From positions 1 through 42,603 of the forward strand of contig DYNF01000026.1 in NCBI GenBank assembly GCA_020721205.1: a stretch of DNA of 42,603 bases. Direction: 5' to 3'. Each line of letters starts with the position of its first letter. The stretch's first letter is position 1. The notes beneath the pieces are model-generated. The model was given only the letters and a program-made list of their open reading frames with translations. It made no database searches and had not been told where the DNA came from. Below, one piece after another: positions 34,410-42,603 of this stretch. A program made the translations under genes and the position numbers. This DNA comes from Prochloron sp. SulCav_FS08_3_32_3330. GTDB lineage: Bacteria > Cyanobacteriota > Cyanobacteriia > Cyanobacteriales > DYNF01.

Positions 34410-35843
34410 ATGATCCAATCCTTATTAACAATGCCAGTTTCTCAAACTTCTGTCAATCCATTAAATAATGAAAAAGAACTCTATCACTATTTAGTTTCTT
34501 GTCAAAACAAATTAAACAATCAACAAGAAGAAATTTATGTGAGTCTTGCAAAAAAAATAGATCCGATTGATCCGTTAGCGGTTTTAAAAGTGATTGCCCC
34601 GAATCAACCCCTTTATTTTTATTGGGAAAACTGTCGCAAAGAAGAAGCGATTACCTCCTATGGAGTGGCGAATCATTTAATCGTTAATGGCAAAGATCGC
34701 TTTGTCAAAATTCAACAATTTATTCAAGAAAATACCGAAAAAATTATCAAAGTAGGGGATCATAATTTATCCTATTCTACACCTCATTTTTATTGTAGTT
34801 TTAGTTTTTTAGATACTCCTAATCCCGATTCACCTTTTCCGGGGGGGACGGTTTTTTTACCCCAATTTCAAGTAATGCGTAAAAAAAATAATCACGCTTT
34901 AATTATTAATTTAGCCATCACAAAAGAGACTAATATTGAATTAATTTGTGAACAGATTCAATATCAAATTAACTTAATTTCCCAAGCCCCGACTACGATT
35001 ACTTATCGAAAATCTAAATTAACAGAAATTCCGGGAATTGAAGATAAAAATGCCCTTACTTTTAAAAAATCCGTTATTTCCGCTTTAAAATCTATCGCCG
35101 CTAAAAAATTTAGTAAAATCGTGTTAGCACATTCCATTAATGTCACCTTACCAAAGCCTTTTGACTATATTAATTCCCTTGCTTATTTAAGAAAAAATCA
35201 TCCTGATTGTTACATATTTTCCACCAGTAATGGCAAAGGAAAACAATTTATTGGGGCATCTCCCGAAAGATTAATTAGTATTCACAAACAACAATTTGTA
35301 ACTGATTCTTTAGCCGGATCAGCGCCGAGGGGAAAAAATCTTTCAGAAGATACTTATTTTGCCAAAAAATTACTGAGAAGTGAAAAAGAAAAAAGAGAAC
35401 ATCAAGCAGTAACAGATTTTATTTTACAGCGATTATGGCAATTAGGATTACAACCTCAACAAGCCCCTTTACAACTGTTAAAATTATCAAATATTCAACA
35501 TCTTTGGACTCCCATTTATTCCCCTTTAAATGCTAATATTCATCCGCTTGAAATATTAGCACAATTACATCCTACACCAGCCGTAGCGGGAGTACCAACG
35601 GAAATTGTTTGTCAAGAAATTAGCCGTTATGAATCCTTTGATCGCTCTTTATATAGTGCGCCGATCGGCTGGGTAGACTATCAAGGAAATAGTGAATTTA
35701 TTGTGGGGATTCGTTCGGCTTTAATTGACAAAAATGTTGCTACAATTTATGCTGGTGCTGGTATTGTCGCAGGATCAGAACCTCAAAAAGAATTTGAAGA
35801 AATACAATTAAAATTACAATCTTTATTAAAAGCTTTATTTTAG
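34410..35843 (+). CDS. menF: Isochorismate synthase
   Basis: A 477-residue chorismate-utilising enzyme that isomerises chorismate to isochorismate, the first committed step of phylloquinone synthesis. The C-terminal half has the conserved pattern SKIVLAHSINV, FIGASPERLISI, DSLAGSAPRG, LHPTPAVAGVP and a final IYAGAGIVAGSEPQKEFEE, including the glutamates expected for Mg2+ and substrate binding. The N-terminal ~200 residues are the less conserved family-specific part. The length suits MenF. It is followed 11 bases later by the kinase-GUN4 gene, so the two may be co-transcribed. Confidence 0.93.
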   Translation: MIQSLLTMPVSQTSVNPLNNEKELYHYLVSCQNKLNNQQEEIYVSLAKKIDPIDPLAVLKVIAPNQPLYFYWENCRKEEAITSYGVANHLIVNGKDRFVKIQQFIQENTEKIIKVGDHNLSYSTPHFYCSFSFLDTPNPDSPFPGGTVFLPQFQVMRKKNNHALIINLAITKETNIELICEQIQYQINLISQAPTTITYRKSKLTEIPGIEDKNALTFKKSVISALKSIAAKKFSKIVLAHSINVTLPKPFDYINSLAYLRKNHPDCYIFSTSNGKGKQFIGASPERLISIHKQQFVTDSLAGSAPRGKNLSEDTYFAKKLLRSEKEKREHQAVTDFILQRLWQLGLQPQQAPLQLLKLSNIQHLWTPIYSPLNANIHPLEILAQLHPTPAVAGVPTEIVCQEISRYESFDRSLYSAPIGWVDYQGNSEFIVGIRSALIDKNVATIYAGAGIVAGSEPQKEFEEIQLKLQSLLKALF

Positions 35844-35854
35844 GTAAAAATATT

Positions 35855-37348
35855 ATGAGTAAATGTTTTAATCCTGACTGTCTTTATCAAAATCCAATTA
35901 ATAATAAGTTTTGCGAAAGATGCGGTCAAAAATTATTATTAAAAGATCATTTTAGAGGCATGAGCTATTTAGGAGAAGGTGGTTTTGGACGCACATTTGT
36001 GGGGCTTGATCAAGATCGAAGAAATAGCCCTTGTGTGATTAAACAATTTTTACCTTTATCCCAAGGAAGTAATGCTTTAAATAAATGTATTCAATTATTT
36101 GAACAGGAGGCAGAGTTATTAGAAAAGTTAGGAAAACATCCCCAAATTCCTGATTTATTAGCTTTTTTTGAACAGGAGGGAAAATTATATTTAATTCAAG
36201 AATTTATTGACGGTAAAAATTTATTAACGGAGTTACAAGAAAAAGGAAGATATACAGAAGATGAGGTTAAACAATTTTTAATCGAAATGTTACCTGTCTT
36301 AGATTTTATTCATCAAAAATCTGTAATTCATCGTGATATTAAACCAGAAAATATTTTAAGAAGAAATAATAATCTTGATCCTTTAATTTATGGAAAAATT
36401 AGCAATTTAGTCTTAATAGATTTTGGGGTTTCTAAACAAATTTCCGGCGTAGTAATGACGAAAATGGGAACGGGAATAGGCACTCCTGCTTATGCTCCAC
36501 CGGAACAAAATAGAGGTTTAGTTAATGCTTCTAGTGATTTATATAGTTTAGGGGTAACTGCTGTTAGAATGTTAACAGGAGTCTTACCTGAAGAAAGAAA
36601 TGGTATAATTGTAGATGATATTTTTGATCTGTATAATTTAACTTGGATCTGGAAAAATTGGTTAGAAAAAAATCAGATTTCTCTTGATAGTAATTTAATC
36701 GAAATTTTAGAGAAAATGTTAGCAGATAAAATCAGCGATCGCTTTCAAACAGCGAGGGAAGTTTTTGAGGCATTACAAACAAATTTATCTTTAACTCAAA
36801 TACAAGCAAATATTATTTATGATCCCCCTATTACACCCTTCCCACAGGTGACAACGCCGACCCAAAGTACAATTAAATTAAAAACAGCATTAGCAGATTA
36901 TCATAAATTAGATCAACTTTTAGCGGAAAAATATTGGCAAGAAGCGGATCAAGAAACCGAGAAATTAATGTTAATAATTATGAGTAAAACTGGTTGGTGG
37001 GATATTTCTTCTGATGACTTAAAAAATCTTTCTCAAAAAGATGTACAAATCATTGATCAACTCTGGTTAAAATATTCTCAAGAGCAATTTGGTTTTTCCA
37101 TTCAAAAAGAAATTTGGTTAAAATTTGGCGGTAAACTTGATGGTAGTTATGACATTAATTGTTATTCAAAACTGGCAAAAGAAGTAGGCTGGAAAAATGA
37201 AAATGAAATTAACTTTAATACAAATATACCAAAAGGTTATTATCCAAAAGTTAGCGGATGGGGAGGGCTAGTAAGATGGATGGTTGGAGTAGTAGGAGGA
37301 TTAGTTAATAAAAAAGGTTTCTTTTCTTATTTATATTCTAAAGTTTAA
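35855..37348 (+). CDS. Ser/Thr protein kinase with C-terminal GUN4 domain
   Basis: A 497-residue fusion. The N-terminal zinc ribbon has Cys4, Cys9, Cys20 and Cys23. The Hanks-type kinase (~33-315) has Gly loop GEGGFG, catalytic Lys63 in CVIKQF, HRDIKPEN with Asp161, and DFG with Asp189, all intact. The C-terminal GUN4 domain (~343-480) has LDQLLAEKYWQEADQETEKL, LWLKYSQEQFGFSIQ and FGGKLDGSYD. GUN4 domains bind tetrapyrroles and activate Mg-chelatase; in kinase fusions they may sense porphyrin. Position near hemJ and menF is suggestive but not proof of a pigment link. Confidence 0.92.
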   Translation: MSKCFNPDCLYQNPINNKFCERCGQKLLLKDHFRGMSYLGEGGFGRTFVGLDQDRRNSPCVIKQFLPLSQGSNALNKCIQLFEQEAELLEKLGKHPQIPDLLAFFEQEGKLYLIQEFIDGKNLLTELQEKGRYTEDEVKQFLIEMLPVLDFIHQKSVIHRDIKPENILRRNNNLDPLIYGKISNLVLIDFGVSKQISGVVMTKMGTGIGTPAYAPPEQNRGLVNASSDLYSLGVTAVRMLTGVLPEERNGIIVDDIFDLYNLTWIWKNWLEKNQISLDSNLIEILEKMLADKISDRFQTAREVFEALQTNLSLTQIQANIIYDPPITPFPQVTTPTQSTIKLKTALADYHKLDQLLAEKYWQEADQETEKLMLIIMSKTGWWDISSDDLKNLSQKDVQIIDQLWLKYSQEQFGFSIQKEIWLKFGGKLDGSYDINCYSKLAKEVGWKNENEINFNTNIPKGYYPKVSGWGGLVRWMVGVVGGLVNKKGFFSYLYSKV

Positions 37349-37375
37349 TTAATCATTTAGGAATAAAAAACAAAC

Positions 37376-38974
37376 CTATTTATGATTAAAATGCCAAACA
37401 GCATCCCAATTATGGGGATCAATTGTAGTTTTGAGTATTTCAATCCGTTTAAGATATAATAAAGCCGTTTTATCAACTTCATTAATATTTAAAACTTTTT
37501 GAAAATAATCTTGAGCTTGATTCCATTTTCCTTGTTGATAAAATTCTAAAGCTAAATTAAACTCTGTTTGAGTTTTTAATTTAAAATCAATCGTTTTCTC
37601 ATCTTCAGCATCTAATACTTGATATAAATTAATCGCTTCCTTTCTACCCTTTACTGTCACTCGATCTAAAAAATAAATATGATAATTTTGAGGATTTTCT
37701 AAATTATTAAAAACTGAATCAGAAATTAACATATTAATACCATAAATCTTCGTTAAACTTTCAATCCGAGCCGCTAAATTAACACTATCGGATAAAGCAT
37801 CTCCTTGAAACCGTTGAGATTCTCCTACAATACCGAGCATAATATGACCAATATGAAGACCAATACCGATGGAAATAGGAATATATCCTGCTCTTTTTCG
37901 CCCACGATTATATTCATTTAATCTATCAATATGAGCAATTCCAGCATTTAAAGCATCATTAGGGCATTTTGGAAAAGCCGCCATAATACTATCACCAATA
38001 TATTTCATAATAAAACCATTGTAATTACGAATAACTGGAGACACAGCACCTAAATAATTATTCACAAAATTAAAAATTTCTTGAGGAGTCATACTTTCAG
38101 CAATGGTGGTAAAGGAGCGAATATCAGAAAACAAGATTGACACTTCTCGACTTACATGATCCCCTAATTGAATATTAACGATATTCTCTCGTCCCAAAAA
38201 CTCAAGATATTCTGAGGGAACAAAACGAGCAAAAGCATTTCTTTCTAACTCTAAATCTTTTTGAGCTTTTCTTCTCTCTGTAATATCAATCCCTACTGAT
38301 ACTAGGGCTGTGCCATCATTATACCTTTGTACCACAATTAAATAATAACATTGTTCCCCATTAATATAAATGGGAATTTCTGCTGTTTTGGAGTTTTCAG
38401 AGCTTTCAATAAACTCAGAAATAAACTCAGAAAATTCCGGTGAACTTTTTAAAAAATTTAACTCTTTGCCCACAAAATTTTCAGGAGATAAATTTAAAGT
38501 TTTGGCTAAATGTTGATTTACCCCGATATAAAAACCCTCCATACTGATCCAAGAAATTGTCCCCGGCACAGCATTTAATACCGCTTCTAGTTGTGCTTTC
38601 GCATCTGCTAATTGGGTTTCCCTTGCCTTCAGATTTCTTACCATATCTTGAAAAATTTGTGCTAAAGTTCCTAAAGGATCATCTCTACAAGCCACTTCAT
38701 CTAAATGATTTTCTTCAAAAGTTCCCTCTTTAACAGCGATCGCCGCCTTTGTCACCAGCTTAACTTTTTCAATATAACTCGACATTTCTTTATTACGACT
38801 ATGAATTTCATTTTCTAGCCCTGTGGAAAAATCAGTAATCGTTTCTAAAAGCAATTCAATATCTTCATTATTCTGCTGAGATTTTACTAAATCTTGTTGT
38901 AATTTTTGAATAAGATTAATTAAATCTTCTCTCGAATAATTTTTTAATATTTCGATATCTATTTTTTGTGTCAT
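37376..38974 (-). CDS. Class III adenylate cyclase with HAMP-like and PAS domains
   Basis: A 532-residue soluble cyclase. It has a coiled N-terminus (1-75), a HAMP-like segment (~76-120, AAIAVKEGTFEE...), a PAS domain (~128-232) and the catalytic domain (~250-455). TPR-like helices follow (~466-512). The metal aspartates are Asp284 (LFSDIRSFTT) and Asp328 (YIGDSIM). The adenine-specifying pair appears to be Lys324 and Asp392, and Asn399 and Arg403 (VNLAAR) fit the transition-state residues, so ATP rather than GTP is the likely substrate. There is no transmembrane segment. A TTG at 38992 would add 6 residues; I prefer the ATG. It is the last gene of the signalling cluster, 54 bases after the STAS gene. 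Confidence 0.9.
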   Translation of the reverse strand: MTQKIDIEILKNYSREDLINLIQKLQQDLVKSQQNNEDIELLLETITDFSTGLENEIHSRNKEMSSYIEKVKLVTKAAIAVKEGTFEENHLDEVACRDDPLGTLAQIFQDMVRNLKARETQLADAKAQLEAVLNAVPGTISWISMEGFYIGVNQHLAKTLNLSPENFVGKELNFLKSSPEFSEFISEFIESSENSKTAEIPIYINGEQCYYLIVVQRYNDGTALVSVGIDITERRKAQKDLELERNAFARFVPSEYLEFLGRENIVNIQLGDHVSREVSILFSDIRSFTTIAESMTPQEIFNFVNNYLGAVSPVIRNYNGFIMKYIGDSIMAAFPKCPNDALNAGIAHIDRLNEYNRGRKRAGYIPISIGIGLHIGHIMLGIVGESQRFQGDALSDSVNLAARIESLTKIYGINMLISDSVFNNLENPQNYHIYFLDRVTVKGRKEAINLYQVLDAEDEKTIDFKLKTQTEFNLALEFYQQGKWNQAQDYFQKVLNINEVDKTALLYLKRIEILKTTIDPHNWDAVWHFNHK

Positions 38975-39028
38975 TAAATTAGCTTTTAACAATAAAAATT
39001 ATATATTTAGGATTATCTGATTTTGAGC

Positions 39029-39376
39029 TTAATCAATTTTTAATTCCGCACTAGGCAATAATCTTTTAAAATTCTTAATAGATTTTGATTGCCAAGGTAC
39101 ATCATTAGAGCCTAAAATAGTTACTTTAATATTTTTTTCATTCTTGACCTTGAGCATAAATTTAGAAAGCATACTAATTCCAGAACTATTCAAAAATTCT
39201 AGTTTGAGTAAATCTAAAGTTACCGCAGAAGTTTCTGATTCTACCACTTGTTCAAGTAAATCTTTAATCGGTTGATATTCAGAAGGACCACCTAAAGTTA
39301 ATTCCCCTTGAAAAGAGATAGATTCTGTTTCTGGATTGTAAATTACGATGTAATCTTCACCCTTAATTTCCTGCAT
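39029..39376 (-). CDS. STAS-like anti-sigma-factor antagonist/phosphoprotein
   Basis: A 115-residue soluble protein with a STAS-type pattern: VIYNPETESISFQGELTLGG, VTLDLLKLEFLNSSGISMLS (the Ser-Ser pair lies where the regulatory phosphoserine sits) and VTILGSNDVPWQ. Such proteins switch partners according to Ser phosphorylation, set by a GHKL kinase and a PP2C phosphatase. The pattern also recalls the Synechocystis slr1856-type substrate of the icfG cluster and the SiaC phosphoprotein (DUF1987). GGAG precedes its ATG. It lies between the GHKL gene and the cyclase gene. Confidence 0.8.
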   Translation of the reverse strand: MQEIKGEDYIVIYNPETESISFQGELTLGGPSEYQPIKDLLEQVVESETSAVTLDLLKLEFLNSSGISMLSKFMLKVKNEKNIKVTILGSNDVPWQSKSIKNFKRLLPSAELKID

Positions 39377-39448
39377 TTTTGTTTCTCCTGAATGTAATTG
39401 ATTAAATAAATGAATGAATTAATAATTGACGTTTAAATATAATACCAA

Positions 39449-40048
39449 TTAGACAGGTATTTGAGCCATAGTTGTGACAGTCAAAATTTGAGGATTACTA
39501 GAAAATTCACCAAATTTCCAACCTAGGGTAGCCTCATAATCATTAATCATTGTCAATAAACCTAAGCCTGATCCTTCATCATCATCATTTTCGGCACTTT
39601 TTTCTAATTGCATAATATAAAATTCATCAGGATCATTTTCATTTAATTGTTGAATAAAATCTTTTAATTTAATCATTTGTTCCTCGCTCAGAGAATTAAT
39701 CACAAAAAGCACCACTTTAATCTCTGGTTTTTCAATTAAATGAATACCAAAGTGAACTTTACAATTTAAAGCATCATTATTATGGAATTTCATCGCATTT
39801 TCTAATAATTCATTTGCCCCATAACTAACCGCACCTTTAGCTTGTTTTTTGCGACGCTCACTGCTAGGATCTTCATCACTAACAGGAAAAAAGGTAGCGA
39901 GATAATCTGCGACAAAATGGGCTGATAAACGGTTATTACGCCAACGCTGTTTAATCGGACGAGAACTAGGAGAAAATGTTAATACAAGGGAATCATCGTT
40001 ATCCACACTATACAAATCCTCGATAAAATCACCATAGACTTCATTCAT
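39449..40048 (-). CDS. GHKL ATPase-fold protein (switch-kinase/anti-sigma-like)
   Basis: A 199-residue soluble protein with the two landmarks of the GHKL ATP-binding fold: an N-box in YGANELLENAMKFHNN (~75-90) and a G-box in EGSGLGLLTMIND (~158-170). This is consistent with an RsbW/SpoIIAB- or SiaB-like kinase that phosphorylates the STAS partner encoded next. The D-box is not obvious in between (LFVINSLSEEQ), so activity should be tested. It is in the same orientation as its neighbours, 72 bases before the STAS gene. Confidence 0.75.
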   Translation of the reverse strand: MNEVYGDFIEDLYSVDNDDSLVLTFSPSSRPIKQRWRNNRLSAHFVADYLATFFPVSDEDPSSERRKKQAKGAVSYGANELLENAMKFHNNDALNCKVHFGIHLIEKPEIKVVLFVINSLSEEQMIKLKDFIQQLNENDPDEFYIMQLEKSAENDDDEGSGLGLLTMINDYEATLGWKFGEFSSNPQILTVTTMAQIPV

Positions 40049-40359
40049 TGTTATTTAACCTCTTTAATTTTTTTGTACTTACTAAATAGTAACTGATGTT
40101 ATGCAAAAATAACCCAATATTTTATATTGAAACTCAAATTCTTTAAAAGAAAGGAAATTTCTAATTTTAATAATGTTGTTAACATTGTTTTAGAAAAATT
40201 TAATTAGTTGTCATAATTATCCGACTTTTATTTTAGATGAAGAAAAAGCCTTATTTGCTTGAGCATAAATTTTCAACGCTACAGACATTTATAGTTGAAA
40301 GTTGATAGTTAATAGTTGATATTGATATTGAACAGTTCTTAACTATCGTCTATCGGCGA
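40049..40359. other. AT-rich spacer with AACTATC-type repeats
   Basis: No gene. From about 40291 to 40370 it contains repeated GATAGTTAA / AGTTGAT units, the complement of the AACTATC heptamers at the right edge of the window. The rest is AT-rich and may hold the promoter for the GHKL and STAS genes; no clear box was recognised. Confidence 0.65.
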
Positions 40360-40542
40360 TTAACTATCCACTACCAAAGTTTCTGAGTCAATTTCAATTT
40401 TCACAGTAACAGGAGACTTAGGCATTCGCAATTGTGCTTTAGCCCAAAAATCCTCTGATAGAGGAGGAATATCAGAAGTATCAATATCCTCATCTTTCAG
40501 CCTATCAATTCTATTCCAATCTGTTTTTGAGATATTGTTCAT
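40360..40542 (-). pseudogene. Truncated BrnA-type antitoxin fragment
   Basis: A 60-residue frame with TDWNRIDRLKDEDIDTSDIP and LSEDFWAKAQLRMPKSPVTV, the N-terminal pattern of BrnA-like antitoxins. Those normally continue about 25-30 residues into a ribbon-helix-helix. Here the last residues (VVDS) and the stop are encoded by TTAACTATCCACTAC, which belongs to the AACTATC repeat family, so the C-terminus seems to have been lost to repeat invasion. No BrnT toxin frame lies on either side. It could still make a short protein, but I treat it as broken. It splits the signalling cluster. Confidence 0.6.
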
Positions 40543-40608
40543 AATATTTTCGTTCAGAAAGTCATGGATTTGATTATATCAAGAAACCGATCAGATTCAA
40601 TAATTTAA

Positions 40609-41874
40609 TTAATTTTGTTTTAAAACTAATAGGGTAATATCATCAAATATTTTTTGTTCCCCAATATGACGATAAACATCTTTAATAATTATCTGTTTCA
40701 TGTCTTCAGCCGATCGCTCCCAACAACTAGATATAGTATCACAAAGTTTTTCAATACCATATTGTTTTTTATTCATATTTTGAGCTTCGGTAATGCCATC
40801 GGTATAAAGAACGATACCATCACCTGTATTTAATTCTACCAAATGATGATTAATAAAATCAGTAATTTCATCATGAAGACCAATAGGAAAACCTAAATCT
40901 ATGGTATCTATTCGTTCAATTTTACCCCCATGTCTAAACACAATAATTTCTTCATGTTGACCACTAATACTAACTTTATGATCAGCATAATTTAAAATAG
41001 CTAAAGTCAGATTTTTTTCCGATTCCATCCGTTGAATATTATCATAAATAGCTTGATTTAATATATCTAAAAAGCGGACGGGATCATCTTCATTAATTTC
41101 CTTAAGAGTACGCACAGCCATTTGAGTCATCACCATTAAAATACCACTTTCTAAACCATGTCCAGTTACATCTCCAATCGCAATTGTAACAACACCATTA
41201 GTATATAAAACATCATAATAATCTCCGCCCATTTTTTCGGCAGGTTCCATAAATCCAGCAATATCTAAATCTTTAATACTTTGCAACTCATCAGGTTTAG
41301 GAAGAATTAATTGTTGCATTTGTTTAAGCAAATCCAGATCAGCCCCCATGCGTAAATTTTCTTGTGTGAGTTGACTATTTAAAATAGATAATTGCTCTTT
41401 GAGTAAAGATAATTTTTGATTATTCTCTTGTAAATCAAGCATTAATTCCGTGCGACTTTTTTCTTGAATAATATTTCGAGCTTTTTGAATGATCTCATCA
41501 GAAGGTAAAGAAGCATAACCAAGCCACACTAAACACTGTAAACGATGCCAGTTTTTATAAGGAGGGAGAGTTTGAATTTGATCAAAAAAAGTTCTTAGAT
41601 AAGGAGTTTCCCGAAGTGCTAATTTTAAAGAAGATTCATCTGCCATAAAAACGAGACAAAAAGCGACTCCTCCAGTGCCTCGAAATAAACCAATATTTAA
41701 GAGTGATTCACTACAAGTATGACAAAGCGATCGCCCCATTTGAGAAGTAATACTGGCAATTCTGGACGCAATAATCGCATCTTCATGGAGCAATTTCAGC
41801 CCTTGGAGAATTTTTTTGCGCATAGTATTAATGGAATCTTCATTATTGAGGGCAATATTACCAAGAGAAATCAT
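40609..41874 (-). CDS. SpoIIE/RsbU-type PP2C phosphatase, IcfG-like
   Basis: A 421-residue serine phosphatase. The N-terminal ~160 residues are a helical domain with no obvious family. A coiled coil (~145-185) follows, then a PPM/PP2C (SpoIIE) domain (~205-421). The metal-site motifs are intact: MGGDYYDVL, IGDVTGHGLESG, LYTDGITEA and FDDITLLVL. The likely substrate is the phosphorylated STAS protein encoded downstream. The layout recalls Synechocystis IcfG (slr1860). Its ATG overlaps the stop of the upstream phosphatase gene by 4 bases, indicating translational coupling. Confidence 0.88.
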   Translation of the reverse strand: MISLGNIALNNEDSINTMRKKILQGLKLLHEDAIIASRIASITSQMGRSLCHTCSESLLNIGLFRGTGGVAFCLVFMADESSLKLALRETPYLRTFFDQIQTLPPYKNWHRLQCLVWLGYASLPSDEIIQKARNIIQEKSRTELMLDLQENNQKLSLLKEQLSILNSQLTQENLRMGADLDLLKQMQQLILPKPDELQSIKDLDIAGFMEPAEKMGGDYYDVLYTNGVVTIAIGDVTGHGLESGILMVMTQMAVRTLKEINEDDPVRFLDILNQAIYDNIQRMESEKNLTLAILNYADHKVSISGQHEEIIVFRHGGKIERIDTIDLGFPIGLHDEITDFINHHLVELNTGDGIVLYTDGITEAQNMNKKQYGIEKLCDTISSCWERSAEDMKQIIIKDVYRHIGEQKIFDDITLLVLKQN

Positions 41875-42482
41875 TTTTTATACTTTAAAAGAATACAAGT
41901 GGCATCGTCATGTTTTTTGCCGAAACGACGGACAATATTTTGCACAAGGGATTTCGGATTTTCATATAAAATTGAACGATAATCTTCTATTTCAAAACGA
42001 TCCTTAATCCCGTCAGTATAAAGTAAAAGAATATCAGAGGAGGTGAGATTTAGTTTATGTATTACAGGAGTACGCATACAAGTACCAATAACTCCATCAC
42101 TAGAAGGAAGTCTTTTAGATTGTTTACCTAATACTCTAATAACTGTATTCCCCACTCCAGTGTAAGATAATTGACCCGTATTAATTTCTAATACACCTAA
42201 ACCCACAGCCGCACCAATTGTACCTTTACAATGTTCATGGAGTTGTAACAGGGTTTTTTTTAAATCAGCGCTCCAGTTTTCTCGTAAAAATTTTTCAATT
42301 TGTGCCGAAATTAGATAAGCATTTTGCCCATGACCCAAACCATCAATCATTCCTAATAAAATAAAGCCATTATTTTCGTCTATAAGTGCTTTATCTCCAC
42401 TAACTCTTTCCCCAAAACAAGGGCGATTAAAAGAAGCATAATCTAAAATGTTGCTAGTATTACTTTCATTTTTTTCATTCAT
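41871..42482 (-). CDS. RsbX-like PP2C phosphatase
   Basis: A 203-residue single-domain PPM phosphatase. It has a short N-terminus, LGMIDGLGHGQNAYL, GQLSYTGVGNTVIRV, LLLYTDGIKDRF and KHDDATCILL. The size and lack of a sensor domain resemble Bacillus RsbX, which resets the stressosome by dephosphorylating RsbR/RsbS. The first gene of the cluster in the window, it overlaps the next phosphatase by 4 bases. Any stressosome genes (RsbR/S/T) would lie beyond the right edge. Confidence 0.85.
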   Translation of the reverse strand: MNEKNESNTSNILDYASFNRPCFGERVSGDKALIDENNGFILLGMIDGLGHGQNAYLISAQIEKFLRENWSADLKKTLLQLHEHCKGTIGAAVGLGVLEINTGQLSYTGVGNTVIRVLGKQSKRLPSSDGVIGTCMRTPVIHKLNLTSSDILLLYTDGIKDRFEIEDYRSILYENPKSLVQNIVRRFGKKHDDATCILLKYKK

Positions 42483-42549
42483 AAATTTATTGTTATTAGT
42501 TATTAGTTATTTGTCATTTGTCATTGGTTATTTGTCATTTGTCATTTGT

Positions 42550-42603
42550 AACTATCAACTATCAACTATCAACTATCAACTATCAACTATCAACTATCAA
42601 CTA
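42550..42603. repeat. AACTATC heptamer array at the right edge
   Basis: Nearly eight tandem copies of AACTATC run into the window end. Before it (42493-42549) are TTATTAG and ATTTGTC units. The array lies immediately upstream of the phosphatase operon, where its promoter would be expected, and extends beyond the window. Confidence 0.85.

Noticed and set aside
1-42603. HIP1 (GCGATCGC) octamers
   Set aside because: Normal genome-wide cyanobacterial feature; used as taxonomic evidence, not as a finding.

Overview
The window looks like chromosomal DNA of a low-GC, probably unicellular cyanobacterium (Geminocystis, Cyanobacterium or Crocosphaera type). The evidence is at least 17 copies of the HIP1 octamer GCGATCGC counted by eye, cyanobacterial marker families (DUF1517, DUF3146, DUF1997, DUF4278, HemJ, a kinase-GUN4 fusion) and the divergent phylloquinone genes menG and menF. 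Genus is inference. No rRNA, tRNA, CRISPR array or classical transposase was seen.

Layout. 1-10.1 kb holds mostly single housekeeping or conserved genes: DUF1517, tyrS, a divergent nuclease-fold lipoprotein, a small conserved protein, a ribbon-helix-helix/coiled-coil protein, an HpnB-like glycosyltransferase, YbjN, DUF3146, an ACT-malic enzyme and DUF1997. 10.2-17.9 kb holds a hybrid histidine kinase, a TylF-type methyltransferase with an extra N-terminal domain, a small protein coupled to an AAA+ ATPase of the contractile-injection-system type, and a DUF4278 protein. 17.9-18.5 kb is a striking array of palindromic repeats.

18.5-20.6 kb is a compact ECF sigma-factor locus: sigma factor, membrane anti-sigma-like protein, a Spy/CpxP-like periplasmic protein and a low-complexity partial duplicate of it. 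All three transcription units carry the same promoter-like signature (GAACC, 17 nt, GTCTA), so the locus probably controls itself. 20.8-22.7 kb has two tandem Rpn-family nucleases, flanked by about 120-bp direct repeats. Next come a 2804-residue secreted DUF11/GEVED surface protein and a lipoprotein.

32.6-37.3 kb carries hemJ, menG, menF and a Ser/Thr kinase fused to a GUN4 domain. The last 5 kb, all on the minus strand, is a signalling cluster: an RsbX-like PP2C phosphatase, an IcfG/RsbU-like PP2C phosphatase, a truncated antitoxin-like fragment, a GHKL (switch-kinase-like) protein, a STAS-like protein and a class III cyclase with adenylate-cyclase residues. This resembles a partner-switching cascade whose output could be cAMP, analogous to the Pseudomonas SiaABCD cascade that ends in a diguanylate cyclase.

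Intergenic spaces are crowded with several families of short palindromes and heptamer-like repeats. At one place they appear to have eaten into a gene (the antitoxin fragment).
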